Positions 34,454-44,971 of a DNA stretch of 48,724 nucleotides are shown one piece after another. Source of the DNA: Gloeopeniophorella convolvens (taxonomy: Eukaryota > Basidiomycota > Agaricomycetes > Russulales); NCBI GenBank assembly GCA_022496205.1, contig WTXD01000112.1, positions 1-48,724 of the forward strand, given 5' to 3'. Position 1 is the stretch's first letter. Each line of letters opens with the position of its first letter. A model generated the notes under the pieces. That model was not told the DNA's origin, searched no databases, and saw only the letters and a list, made by a program, of their open reading frames with translations. The position numbers and the translations under genes are program-made.

Positions 34454-35093
34454 GCTGGCCAGTTTGGAAATAAGATGAAACGGAAGGGAGAATGGGTTGA
34501 GGATGAGTGTCACCTAACTAGAGCGTTGAGTCCACATCCGGAAGCTCGGCCACTGTACATGTCACACTTTGTCACACCCGTGATGAGGAAAGTATTTTCC
34601 TCCCCTTTCTCACGGCACGGTCCGCGCCTCCGGGACCGGACACCAGCAACCACACTGGCACAGGATCAAAACACACCATACCTTACATCATTAAAGTACC
34701 TAACCCTAGATAATAGATCATTAAACCCTTTCTCTATTGTCTCTTCTTGTGTCCACAGAATAAAGTCACAATTCCAGCTTTGTTATGTCATCTAAGGCTC
34801 CTAATAGCTACTGAGTGCTAGGGAAATTATATGTAGAGGGGGATAGGGATACATACAATGAGTGGATGAAATGGGAGCCTGGGTCTAAGGAACTGCTATA
34901 TTAGGACACTCTACAGGGAACTAGGGCTGAGGGATGAGAGAGGAGGTGTAGTAGGATGTGATCAATTGAGCAAAGCTCAGTAGTGGCAACAGAATGTGCT
35001 ATAGTGTAGGCACTGCTGATCTAGCATCACTCTAGGCCCATGTGCTAGACCTCTTGCTGCTGCCATATGAATCTTAGGCTGAGTTCCTCTATC
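34454..35093. other. AT-richer flank between the SPT2-like gene and the copia LTR
   Basis: Base composition drops from the GC-rich gene region to AT-richer sequence from about 34,700. I see no gene. It may contain older repeat sequence. Confidence 0.35.
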
Positions 35094-35511
35094 TGTTGAG
35101 ACAGACAGGACTCAGGACAGGAAGGACATCTCTGATTAGATTAGATAAGGGACTTGGTGATCTGCAAGCTATCTGATCTACAATGTATATGACATCATTT
35201 TGTTCTAGCCCCTAAGGCTGTACCTACTTTCATTCCTGTTCTAGATTCTTCTGGGCTCTTCCATGACCCACATGCAGTTCCGATTGACCCACCTGCAGTT
35301 CTTGTTGAGACGGACAGGACTCAGGACAGGAAGGACATCTCTGATTAGATTAGATAAGGGACTCGGTGATCTGCGAGCTATCTGATCTACAATGTATATG
35401 ACATCATTTTGTTCTAGCCCCTAAGGCTGTACCTACTTTCGTTCCTGTTCTAGATTCTTCCAGGCTCTTCCATGACCCACATGCAGTTCTGGTTGACCCA
35501 CCTGCAGTTCC
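35094..35511 (+). repeat. 209-bp tandem duplication within the LTR
   Basis: Two adjacent copies (35094-35302 and 35303-35511) are about 95% identical by eye. Each ends in short sub-repeats of about 19-20 bp (TGACCCACNTGCAGTTC), which continue imperfectly to about 35,535. The duplicated block sits upstream of the TATA box, in the U3 position, where such repeats often alter promoter strength. Confidence 0.75.
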
Positions 35512-35601
35512 GGTTGACCCACTTTAGTTCTGCTTTCACATGGGTCTCTGGTTATCACATGTTGCTGTTGTTTATCACATGCAAACCACACTCCTTTTGT
35601 G

Positions 35602-35608
35602 TATATAA
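35602..35608 (+). promoter_or_regulatory. TATA box in the copia LTR
   Basis: TATATAA in the plus orientation, same strand as the downstream gag, marks the likely U3/R promoter. Confidence 0.45.
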
Positions 35609-35827
35609 AGGACACTGTTTTTGCCCTTGTAGCCTCAGTCTGTTGACTTCACTGACTGAGGCAAGTACTTTACTTCCGGTACTTCCAGACTTGCGCTTAC
35701 CTAGTTACTTTAGCTTTGCTCTTGCTTGCCTAGGTATTGCGCCAATGATATTTAGTCTGTTGACTTCACTGACTGAGCTTTGCTCTTGCTTGCCTAGTTG
35801 GCACCCTGTTTCTGCTGCGCTTTAACA

Positions 35828-36723
35828 GGTTATGGGCCCTGGCCTTTAACTTTTTAGCAAGTCTTACTTCCGCACTCGCAACTCCCATTGTGAGTGTCCT
35901 CCTCAGCGGCAAGGTGTTAACCCTATGAGCACCTATGCGAGGCATAGGGGCTGTGCCTAGCACTTGGGCCTTGATGGCTTCCATGCAAGCATGTGGGAAG
36001 GAGCCAGGCATGGCAGAACCACTGTAAGCTTCTCCATCCCACCGTGCGCATCATGGTCTTTGTACATATCTATACTATACCAGTACTATACTTGTTCCTG
36101 GTGAAACCCCAGCAGCGTGCAGTAGTTAGCCGCTGTCTGTGGAGCCAGAAGAGCAGCCTTATGCCCCTTAGGCAAGCAGGGGGGAAGCCCCTTGTGATGC
36201 TATTTGGCTAGTGAACAGTTGGCTGTCTGCCCTTCAGTGGGAGCGGTTTAGGTGTATAACAAGGCAGGAAACACCACCCTAGACCTTGCGTCTGTTACAA
36301 CTGCACTACCCTACTTACAGTAGTACATAGGGATGAGCCTTATAGTTCCGCTCTTGCATGACTTTTGCGTCAGTACCAGGTCTTTATGACTATTGGGAAA
36401 CAGAGCGCCATGTATGATGAACAAATTGGACCCCCTTATCCATTGCCTCAATCATCTAGGGCTTAAGTAGAAGTTCCCCCATAGCACACAGATGGGCTAT
36501 TTCAATGCTGTCTCTATGGTCATGCCGGGTGGCTCACTTCTATGGTGGATTAGTTACAAATTGTACTATACCAAGTCGCACTAAAGGGCTCTGGAGACTG
36601 GTCCAATTGGATCAGAGGTACAAGTTTACAGGCATGGGGGTTATACTACAACTGCAACTATTCTTGCTACCAGCAACACCTGTTGCTAACTGCTCCGCAA
36701 CGACAGTGTAAATCATCGCAACT
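35828..36723 (+). other. Copia leader region
   Basis: Sequence between the presumed LTR end and the gag ATG. It is AT-richer than the cellular genes. No open frame of note. Confidence 0.4.
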
Positions 36724-37454
36724 ATGCCAACTCCATCTGGCAATGCCACCCCAGTCCAGGGGAACACTCCTCTTCCGCCAGCGCAAGGCACAACTGGCAC
36801 CACATCCATTTCCCAAAATGTTGCCACCATTCACCAGCAAAACTTCACTTTCACCATGCCCTCTTTCCTGCGCATTCCAGAGCTGGAAGAGACAAACTGG
36901 GCGGCATGGAACCAAAAGTTCCTGTCTGCCCTTGGCATGAACAACTGTGCCATCCTCCTTGTCCACACCTCTCCCCCTGCCGGAACTGATGCTGACGACT
37001 GGGAACTCATGACCCGCCGGGTTACTGCGTTCATGATGGGGTGCATCACCCCGGAAGTGTACTCGCAAGTCCTGGATGTTGAGTTTCCCTCGGTCAAGGA
37101 GAAATATGACCAGTTGTGCGTCCTCTATGGCGGCAACACAGTCATGAGAGGCTGGAACTTGTGATGCGAGTTCAATGCATGGCACATTGATGACTCCCAA
37201 CCCCTCGGTCTGTAGATCAGGCATCTGAAGGAGTTGCGCAAGCAACTTGCGGAAATTGGCCTTGGCAAGTCGGAACTTGAGGTTTGCCTCACCCTTGTCA
37301 ACGCTCTTGGTGGTACCAAGTACCAGGGGACTCAAGATGTCCTCTTGGCAACTCATGACCCTAAGAAATTCGTGCTCAAAGATATTGAGCCCCTGATCCA
37401 AAATGCTGAAGAGATCAGGGAAGGTCCTGCTGGTGGTGCACTTAATGCCACCAG
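36724..37454 (+). pseudogene. Copia-type Gag, decayed and truncated by gypsy-1
   Basis: The frame from the ATG at 36724 encodes a copia-like Gag N-terminus (FLRIPELEETNWAAWNQKFL, then WELMTRRVTAFMMGCITPEV and VKEKYDQLCVLYGG). It meets a TGA at 37162, but the same frame continues after it with CEFNAWHID, then a TAG at 37213, then RHLKELRKQLAEIGLGKSEL. So two nonsense mutations break an otherwise colinear gag. The reading is cut at 37454, where the gypsy-1 LTR begins. The zinc knuckle, protease, integrase and RT of this element are not in the window. Confidence 0.75.
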
Positions 37455-37994
37455 TGTCACGGCCTGAGCCGGCGCAAGCGGAGCTGGCGAGGGCTGAGAC
37501 GAGCGAGGTTCAGTAAATCGGTCTCGATGTGAGCCGGTCCTCAAAGGTGCACGCAAATGTGCACGAGATCCTGGGTAAGACGTGATGTCTTCGAGTGGAG
37601 GCAATCGGCCTCCGGTACGTAGAGTTCAAAGCTGGAAACCTCGCGATGCTTGGGCGAACAAGTCCCTCACGCGGAATTCCTGGTAACCTCGTCGATTGAC
37701 AAAGGAGAACAGGCTTAAGGCCTTAGAGTACAACTGCTACGCCTTAAGTACTACAAGAGAAGCGGTTTACATAATGTCCTAGTATCGAGTCATACCAAGT
37801 CAGAACGGACTCAAGGTGGGTCTCCTAGGTAGAAGTACAGTAAGGGTCCAATGGCATAAGGGGCGCGTCAAGAAGTATGGAGGAATCGTATGACGAATGA
37901 AAGATAAGCGTCCCTGAGTCATGGAGTCGGAACGGAACTCGTATCGTACACGGAAGATAAGCCGAAAAAGAAAAGTATCGTACAGTTCGTGACA
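37455..37994 (-). repeat. 3' LTR of gypsy-1 (540 bp, complete)
   Basis: It starts TGTCACGG and ends CGTGACA, perfect six-base inverted ends. Its first 264 bp match 44708-44971 with eight transitions. In element orientation a purine-rich tract (GTAAGAGGGACGCAA, plus-strand 37995-38009) lies immediately before it, the expected position of the polypurine primer. Confidence 0.85.
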
Positions 37995-38009
37995 TTGCGT
38001 CCCTCTTAC
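37995..38009 (-). other. Polypurine tract of gypsy-1
   Basis: GTAAGAGGGACGCAA in element orientation abuts the 3' LTR and is the likely plus-strand primer site. Confidence 0.5.
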
Positions 38010-38028
38010 GTCTGAAGTTGCCCCGACT

Positions 38029-39390
38029 TCAATCCTCGTTCTGCGTGCCGAAGTCCACATCGTGATCGCTCGTACCTTCACGTCTCTCTGCCGGTCCCTG
38101 CCTCGCCGTACACCTTGCTAGCAGCGTCTCTTCTTCTGCCCAAATCCGACTCGACCAGTGGTGCATGAGTGGCATGACGCGGTTAACTGAATGCTGTTGT
38201 GCGTTGTAGACCGCTTGTACGCGGGACTCAAGGCAGGCAGCCTCGAGTCGTCGTCGGATTTGGAGGATGCGCATGTTCGCGTCCGCGCGCTTTCTCTCCA
38301 ACTCGTCGATGTCGTACTGGACGCGCTTCCTCTTGCGCATCTCCTGACCTAAGCGAAACGCATCGGCGGTGAGTCCATCATCCCACAGGTCTCGAACGAT
38401 GCTGAGGAGGTGGTTGTCCTGCGCCATGAGTCGGTCCTCGGTCTCGAGGGCAAGGTGGTCAGGTTTTTTATGCTGGACCGAAGTCGCGTAGAGTTCGATG
38501 CCTGTGTCCATTTCGTCGTACTCGTCCTCGACTGCGACCATGAATGGGCAAGGCACGTCAGTGACCTTCTTCACCCATGGAGCGATGATGAGCCGGCCGT
38601 CGTACTTCGAACGGATGGTCTCGGATGTGATGACATGCTGGTCGTTCCAGAAGAAGCCTTCCGAGAGGAGATCGCGTGGGAGTCGTGGGTTTTTCAGCTG
38701 TAATGCCTAATAGGCTTGGTCGGCCAGACGAGTGAGAACGAGCATGAGCTCTTGGCTCAGCTCGGCGATCATGCCCTTGCGGTAGTCCGTCGTCAAAGCG
38801 TACCAGCGTGCAGCCGAGCAGTCGTCAATGCGTTCGTAGAACCGTTTGGACAACTGGGCCTTCATGTCAGTTAGACGAACTGACTTGAGGTCCCAGTTGA
38901 ACCCCGTGTCCTCGAACGTCGCAGTGATGAGATGGTTGAGGTAGTCCTGGTTGCGTCCTTTGACGCGCTTTCTCTCGCTCTCTTCTTCGTCCAGGTCAAT
39001 GATTGTGTTTCCCACGACAACGTGAGTAGGACCGACGGGGGTGCCGGTCCTTGGCAGCATCGAGGCGGGAACAAACTGGGCGAGAATGGTGGCTGCCCCT
39101 TCGACTCGAGGGTTTGTCGGCTCTGCTTCTACCATGACAGGTTCCACCTTCAGGCTCGAAGGTGCGATGTCGCTGACTGATGCTGAGCGAATAGGGACGG
39201 GTATCGGGATACGTACTCCTTCGGTGGTCATGATGGTTTCCTCGAAGAAGGTAGGAGGGGTCGGGGGGCGCGAACTAGCGATGGAGTCGGTGTCGGTACG
39301 GAGGTACTCGATGTTCGGGATAGGGCGGGGAGCCGGAGAGCTCGATTCGATGGAAGAGACGGAAGAAACGGTGGTGGGAACTGGAGACAT
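38029..39390 (-). CDS. Extra ORF of gypsy-1 between pol and the 3' LTR (one internal stop)
   Basis: A single frame of 454 codons, broken by one TAG (codon 228, plus-strand 38707-38709), fills the space between the pol stop and the 3' LTR on the pol strand. The first half is Pro/Ser-rich, then acidic with a basic patch (DLDEEESERKRVKGRNQ) that could be a nuclear signal. The second half is helical and charged (RLGQEMRKRKRVQYDIDELE), likely a coiled coil. I see no signal peptide or membrane span, so it is not an obvious envelope protein. No known retroviral domain is recognisable. A TATAAG lies ~100 bp upstream of its ATG (context CTACCATGT), so it may have had its own transcript. It could be a captured host gene or an element-specific accessory protein. 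Confidence 0.6.
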
Positions 39391-39480
39391 GGTAGGAGTG
39401 GGGAGTGGAGATGGATAAGAAGTCGAGTAGAACGTTGTGATTGCTAGAGTGACTGAAGTCGCTGAAGGTAACGATGAAAA

Positions 39481-39496
39481 TTACCCCCCTCTTATA
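39481..39496 (-). promoter_or_regulatory. Second polypurine-like tract overlapping a TATA-like box
   Basis: In element orientation it reads TATAAGAGGGGGGTAA, directly after the pol stop codon. It resembles the true polypurine tract next to the LTR and also supplies TATAAG about 100 bp ahead of the extra ORF. It may be the original PPT position before the extra segment was gained. Confidence 0.4.
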
Positions 39497-39497
39497 G

Positions 39498-42400
39498 TCA
39501 GCGTCGACCACGGCGCTTAGATAGGGTATCGGATGCTGGTCCAGCGGCATCAGGGTGCTCCGTGTGATAGCGGGTCAGCAGGTCGTCCGTGTGAACGTCG
39601 GATGCTGCGATCCACTCGTTATCCGAGTCTGGATAGCCCTTCCATTTCACGAGATACTGCAGCTGACAGCGGAAGAAGCGAGAGTTCCGAATGGATTTGA
39701 CTTTGTACTCTTCTTCTCCTCGATAAGATCAGGTGGAGGACGGGGAAAGTTCTCGCCGTGTTCTCGTGTCTCGCGATAAGGAAGAAGGCGGGACACGTGA
39801 AAGACGTCGTGAATCTTCATCGATGGAGGAAGTTCCAGTTGGAACGTCACCGGGGACAGTTTCTGTATGATGCGGAAGGGACCATGGCGTCGGGGGCTAG
39901 TTTCAGCGTTGGATACGCTGTTGGTAAGTGACTTCCCTTGAGCCACACAAGGTCTCCTTCTGTCATTGTAGGCAGCTGACCACCGGCCTTCCACTTCATC
40001 ATGTCAGCTGTCCATTCTAGAGCGTCTCGCGCAGCCAGGCGGTGACTGCGCAGCAGTTCGAGTCGATCGGTAATCCGGGGTATCGATGAGGCCGTTCCTA
40101 TTGGCCAATCAGAATGAGGGTGGTAGCCCATCAGGGCTTCGAACGGGGAAAGTTTTGTCGCGGCGCTCTTCCAGGAGTTGTGCGAGAATTCTGCAAATGG
40201 AAGCCAATCGGCCCAGTCGTCCTGTCTGCCATTCACCCAAAACCGCAGGTACTGTTCGAGCTGCTGGTTAACGCGCTCGGTCTGTCCGTCAGTCTGGGGT
40301 GGTAGGCTGTGGAGATGTTTTGGCTGATGCCCAGGCGTCGGCATAGCTCGCGGGTGAAAGAGGATGCAAACGAGGATCGCGATCAGAAATGATACGGCGT
40401 GGTAGTCCAAATCGGTGGTAAACGTTGTCCAGATATAACTTCGCCACTCCTTCGGCTGTGATCGTTTCATTGCAAGGTATGAATACCGCACCCTTCGTGC
40501 AATCATGATCAACGACCACTAGGATGGAGTCGAAGCCGTGGGATGGAGGAAGTTTCACTATGAAGTCCATCAATACCGTCTGGAAAGGACCTGCATCTGG
40601 ATCAGCGTGAATCGGCATGAGCTCCGGTTTCTGTTGATTGGTTCGAACTTTTAGCGCCTGACAGTCGGCACAGCCGTTAATGTAGTTCTTGACGAACTCG
40701 TTAAGGCCTGGCCAGTCCCACTGTCGTCGTATCAGTGTCTGGGTATTCGTAATGCCGGGGTGTCCGGCGGAAGGGGTGTCGTGATGAGCGCGAACGATAT
40801 CGTGCCTGAGTGTTTCGTCCGTGTCGGCCGGTATCCATAGTTGGCCCTTCTCCGTACGCCACCAGCCATCAGCCTGCTTTTCACATCCGGGGGGTGCTTT
40901 CGTTTTATCTCCCCAGAGTTGGGCTACTCTGGTTCGATCTTCGAGCGACGGGGTTCCGGTTAGGAAGGTAGAGTTTACGAAGATGTCGGGAGGAAGTATG
41001 GCCACTTCTTCATGTTTGATGGATCCGTCGTCATGGTCAGGTCGTCGTGAGAGGGCGTCGGCGGGAGTGTGGAGTTTTCCAGGGACGTGCTGGATAACAA
41101 AGTTGAACTCGGCGAGGTCCTCGTGCCATCGTGCCTGGCGATGCGAGACCTTCCGAGTGTCCTTAAAGAATAATAAGTTACGATGGTCCATGAGTATCGT
41201 AATCGGGTGTTTGGCTCCTGCTAAGTAATGGCACCATTCCTTCAGCACCTTTATAATAGCTAAGAGTTCTCGGTTGTAGACATCGTATCTTTGTTCAACA
41301 GGTGCAAATGAGTGCGAATAGTATGCTATAGGGTGTCGTCGTCCATCAACACCCTTCTGTGGAAGTACTGCGCCGCATGCAAAGGAGAAGCGTCTGTCTC
41401 GAGGAAGAAGGGTTTATCGTGATCAACGTGAATAAGTACGGGGTTAGAAAGGAAAGTGTCCTTCAATCGTTTGTAAGCAAGTTGGCAATCATCAGTCCAG
41501 TGGAAGGGGGTATTGTTCTTCGTAAGAGTATTCAAAGGGCGTGCAATCTTACCAAAGTCCCTGATGAAGCAGCGATAAAAGTTTCCGAACCCAAGGAATG
41601 CTCGTACCTGCTTGACGGTTTTCGGGACGGGCCAGTCCTTGATACCGTCAAGCTTTACGGGTCCATCTCGATCTGATCACCGTTTAGGATCATACCAAGG
41701 TAGTCCACCTTCGTGCTCTCGAAGGTGCACTTTTCCGGCTTCAGGTATAGGTCGTTATCGAGTAACTTCTGAAGTACTCTCTCGACCATGCGTCGTGGAG
41801 ATCGATGTCGTCGGGGGTCGCGATGAGGATGTCGTCCATATAGATGAACACGAGACCAGAGTCATCTCGTCTTTGAACAACTCGTTCATCATGGTCTGGA
41901 ATGTGGATGGGGAATTCGTAAGTCCGAAGTACATGACCATGGGTTCGAAGAAGCCACGGTTTGTTTTGAACGCGGCTTTCCATTGGTCGCCTTCTTTGAT
42001 GCGGATATTGTTATATCCCCATCGCACGTCGAACTTCGTGTAGAGTCGGGCGGTCTGGAGTTTATGGAGTATCTCTTCGATGAGCGGAAGAGGATAATTG
42101 TTCTTTACTGTATAGGTATTCAGCTGTGGTAATCCTGTACAGGTCGGAGTTTCCCGTCCTTCTTTTTAACAAAGAAGAAGGGAGACACGTATGGAGAACT
42201 GGACAGTTGGATGTATCCCTTCTTCAGATGTTCGTCCAGGAAGGACTCTAATGCCGTCTGCTCTGAAGGGGACAAAGGGTATATTTTGCATGGAAGTGAT
42301 GGGGGCGCGTCATCCTTTAGGTCGATGGGATGATCCCAGGGTCGCGACTCCAGAACCTCTGCGCCGCCTCCTTGCTAAACACTTTGTCGAAGCGTCGATA

Positions 42401-43129
42401 GTGCAGGGGAATGGGATCGGGTTTGTTTTATCAGGTCGAGTGCAGCTTCGGCAAGCTGCTGTGCCTGGGTTACTCGGAAGAGGCGAACCTCGTCGACAAG
42501 TTCCGCGGCGAGCCGAAGTAGATTTCATCTTCTGCGTCTAGGTTCAGGGGTTCTACTCCTGAGAGATAGAGCTGAACGTGAGCGTGTGCTTCTTCTTCCC
42601 ATTCCGCCAGGGAATGGACGTTTGATACACGTGCTCCTGCTCTAAACGTCGTAGGCGTGGGTTTCCACGAAGATGCGTCTGAAGTGGAAAGGATGATGGG
42701 GTGGAAGTCATCTGCTACTCGTCGTTCACCCCATAGAATCGGGGGCTGGAATAGTCGTAGCCAGGGGAATCCAAGGATGATGCGTTCTCCTCTGATACTG
42801 GAAATGTAGAAGCGCTGGGAATGTGATTTTCCTCCAGCTGATACATCAAATTTGGTGTAATGAGTGATATCACCGGACCGGTTTCGAGTTCCATCCGTGT
42901 TTCGGACGATGCGCGGATGAGCAAGTCATTTCACTTGGAGGCCGTGCTGTTTTACGACCTTCCAGTCAATGATATTGTCGGTAGCCCCGCTGTCGACCAG
43001 GGCTTTGTCGTCGATCCTTTTATGTGCACTTCGGATGTATAGGGGAACTCTGATCGCATTTTCGGCATAGGAGAGTCGTACTAGTACATCGGTGCTGAAG
43101 ACGGCTCGAGTAAGGATCGCTCTACTCAA
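39498..43129 (-). pseudogene. Pol of gypsy-1: protease, RT, RNase H, integrase, chromodomain (broken)
   Basis: Domains in order on the minus strand: protease with ALVDSGATDNII; RT with [17 protein letters not shown] and the catalytic FIYMDDILIA; RNase H with FFLETDAS; integrase with an HHCC zinc region, MDFIVKLP and ISDRDPR, and after a frameshift TDGQTERVNQQLEQYL; then the [12 protein letters not shown] link and a chromodomain ([19 protein letters not shown]) ending at the TGA at 39498-39500. Lesions include a stop after the protease start (AAA-TGA-CTT, likely CGA to TGA) and several frameshifts in RT, RNase H, integrase and the linker. Pol starts in the -1 frame relative to gag, overlapping its stop, as expected for frameshift expression in this group. 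Confidence 0.85.
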
Positions 43130-44664
43130 GCTTGTTGAAAATCCTGGACGCTGAAGTCCTTGTCCTTCTCAAGGACACTGAAGATGGACTCCTTCTCTGC
43201 GTCAGATGCGTTCGCCAGATATGCTGCAAACGTCTGTGGGGAAATGGAAGGAGCGATAGAGGTGGAGGGAGTCGGTGTCGTGGGGTCTGTCGTGTCGAGC
43301 TGTCGCTGACACGTTTCCCGAGGACGTGAGTCCTTTTGTGGGCAGGAACGTGAAACATGTCCCTGTTGGCCGCAGTGGAAACAACGTCCCTGCTGCATGT
43401 ATGAGGTCTGCTCGTCGGGCGTGAGCTTCTTTCCCTTCTGATGGACAAATAACTGGGTCTGATTGACCGTCAACGTATCCACGTCCATGGGAACTACTCC
43501 GTCGTTCCGGGGTGGCTGTCCTCCTCCTCCAGGGTGTCGTATCTGAAATCGTGGCTGCTGTCTCGGAGTATCCTGATTTCCGTAGATTTCCTTCATGAGC
43601 TGATACTGAAGCTGCTGGTCGCAAAGCTTCTCAGCCCATTTATCGAAGGTCCATCGTGTGCTGCCAGGGTTCACTCCGAATACGTCTCCTCCCTGTCGTG
43701 CGGTTTCCCGGACGAGGGCATTGGGGAACGAGCGGAGGAACATGATGATGGTGGACTTGGCGTCGAGGTGGAAGTTCCCTCGCTCTGCGAGAGTGCGGAA
43801 CTTTCCGATATACTCCTCGATTGGTTCGGGGGCTCGGAACTTCATGTTCACCAGAAGAAGTTTGGCGTTGACGGCGGTTCCTCGATTTAGGAACCGTTTG
43901 TCAAGGGTATCTTTGAACACCGTCCACACGGTGTCCCTTGTTGCGAAGGGTACTGGTGGGTCAAGGACGCTGTTTGCCTTGATTTTCTCCAACCACTCGA
44001 TCTGCCTTTGGACCCAGTCGGTCACAATGGCGCCTTGAAAGTACGTGAGGCAGAAGGAGATTTTTTTCAGTGGGTCGGTGAACGTCGAGTTCTCGTCGTC
44101 CAGGAATACATAGAGGTTGAACTGCCGCATGAAGTCGGCATATCGTTTGGATTCTCCGTTAAAGATGAACGGAGCTTCTCCTGTGAGTTTCCCTCCATCT
44201 CGACGGGATGCGGTGATTGTGGAATCGACTCGGGTTTCCTCAGCCATCTCGCACGCTGGTACGGATGTAGGATCAGGTGTCGGGGATATGAGTGCCGCGG
44301 CGGCTTCTTCGAGACATTGTGCAACGCCTGTGAGGTCGGAGGAGTTCTGGGGTTGTGTAGAAGTGGGAGTCATGTGTTCTGGGGATTTGTGGATGGGGTG
44401 ATCGTGAAACCACTGTACTACCTGGTCTTGGTTTGGTATTCCCGATGCAATTACGGGTGAGGTGATTTCGTATCTCGAGTGGATTCCGGACCACTGGACG
44501 TAGTACCAGCCTTGGTCGCTCGAGAAGTGTACGCGTAGGGTCTGTCCGCTAAGGATCAGATAGTAACCGTTCTCTCGGTCGTGGAAGATTCCTTGTAGTC
44601 CTTCTCCTCTGAGTTCAAGGGGAGCGACGTCCTCGTTCTGTGCGAAAGGAAGTCGGATAGGCAA
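43126..44664 (-). CDS. Gag of gypsy-1 with CCHC zinc knuckle
   Basis: An uninterrupted frame of 512 codons ending in TGA at 43126-43128. The first in-frame ATG is at 44373, giving 415 residues. The ~97 codons upstream also look protein-like, so the original start may have been lost or lie in the leader. The core has the Ty3/gypsy capsid region (PFIFNGESKRYADFMRQF, EEYIGKFRTLAERG, IIMFLRSFPNALVRETARQG). Near the C-terminus is a canonical nucleocapsid knuckle, CFHCGQQGHVSRSC. It would form the virus-like particle and package the RNA. It is the only intact coding part of the element besides stretches of pol. Confidence 0.8.
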   Translation of the reverse strand: MPIRLPFAQNEDVAPLELRGEGLQGIFHDRENGYYLILSGQTLRVHFSSDQGWYYVQWSGIHSRYEITSPVIASGIPNQDQVVQWFHDHPIHKSPEHMTPTSTQPQNSSDLTGVAQCLEEAAAALISPTPDPTSVPACEMAEETRVDSTITASRRDGGKLTGEAPFIFNGESKRYADFMRQFNLYVFLDDENSTFTDPLKKISFCLTYFQGAIVTDWVQRQIEWLEKIKANSVLDPPVPFATRDTVWTVFKDTLDKRFLNRGTAVNAKLLLVNMKFRAPEPIEEYIGKFRTLAERGNFHLDAKSTIIMFLRSFPNALVRETARQGGDVFGVNPGSTRWTFDKWAEKLCDQQLQYQLMKEIYGNQDTPRQQPRFQIRHPGGGGQPPRNDGVVPMDVDTLTVNQTQLFVHQKGKKLTPDEQTSYMQQGRCFHCGQQGHVSRSCPQKDSRPRETCQRQLDTTDPTTPTPSTSIAPSISPQTFAAYLANASDAEKESIFSVLEKDKDFSVQDFQQA

Positions 44665-44694
44665 AGTTCTGCGATCGTCGGCTCTTGAGATGAG

Positions 44695-44705
44695 AAGCCT
44701 GTTCT
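44695..44705 (-). other. Self-priming primer-binding site of gypsy-1
   Basis: Directly inside the 5' LTR (two bases away) the element-sense sequence AGAACAGGCTT is perfectly complementary, over 11 nt, to AAGCCTGTTCT at 44969-44959 in the same LTR. This is the arrangement used by Tf1-like chromoviruses, whose RNA 5' end folds back to prime reverse transcription instead of a tRNA. No tRNA-type TGG-start site is seen. Confidence 0.65.
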
Positions 44706-44707
44706 AA

Positions 44708-44971
44708 TGTCACGGCCTGAGCCGGTGCAAGCGGAGCTGGCGAGGGCTGAGACGAGCGAGGTTCGGTAAATCGGTCTCGATGTGAGCCGGTCCTCGAAGG
44801 TGCATGCAAATGTGCACAAGATCCTGGGTAAGACGTGATGTCTTTGAGTGGAGGCAATCGGCCTCCGGTACGTAGAGTTCAAAGCTGGAAACCTCGCGAT
44901 GCTTGGGCAAACAAGTCCCTCACGCGGAATTCCTAGTAACCTCGTCGATTGACAAAGGAGAACAGGCTTAA
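44708..44971 (-). repeat. 5' LTR of gypsy-1, truncated by gypsy-2
   Basis: It matches the first 264 bp of the complete LTR at 37455 without indels and stops exactly where gypsy-2 starts (44972). The missing U3 part (about 276 bp) should reappear beyond the far end of gypsy-2, outside the window. Confidence 0.85.

Larger units (their letters stand above)
35094..35827 (+). repeat. Probable copia-type LTR
   Basis: The segment begins TGTTGAG and ends TTTAACA, giving TGTT/AACA terminal inverted ends. It is followed directly by GGTTATGGGCCC, a candidate primer-binding region. A TATATAAAG at 35602-35609 would serve as the LTR promoter. A copia-like gag starts 900 bp downstream. No second copy is in the window, so the ends are inferred. 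A 24-bp block (AGTCTGTTGACTTCACTGAC...) occurs twice near 35,637 and 35,755. Confidence 0.5.
37455..44971 (-). mobile_element. Ty3/gypsy chromovirus 'gypsy-1', inserted in copia gag
   Basis: A complete-order element on the minus strand: 5' LTR (44971-44708, truncated), primer-binding site, gag, protease, RT, RNase H, integrase, chromodomain, an extra ORF, and the 3' LTR (37994-37455). It sits inside the copia gag and is itself interrupted at 44,972 by gypsy-2. Gag is open, but pol carries stops and frameshifts, so it is not autonomous. LTR ends are TGTCAC/GTGACA. Confidence 0.85.

Noticed and set aside
38029..39390. Extra ORF considered as a retroviral envelope
   Set aside because: No signal peptide, transmembrane segment or cysteine-rich ectodomain is visible.
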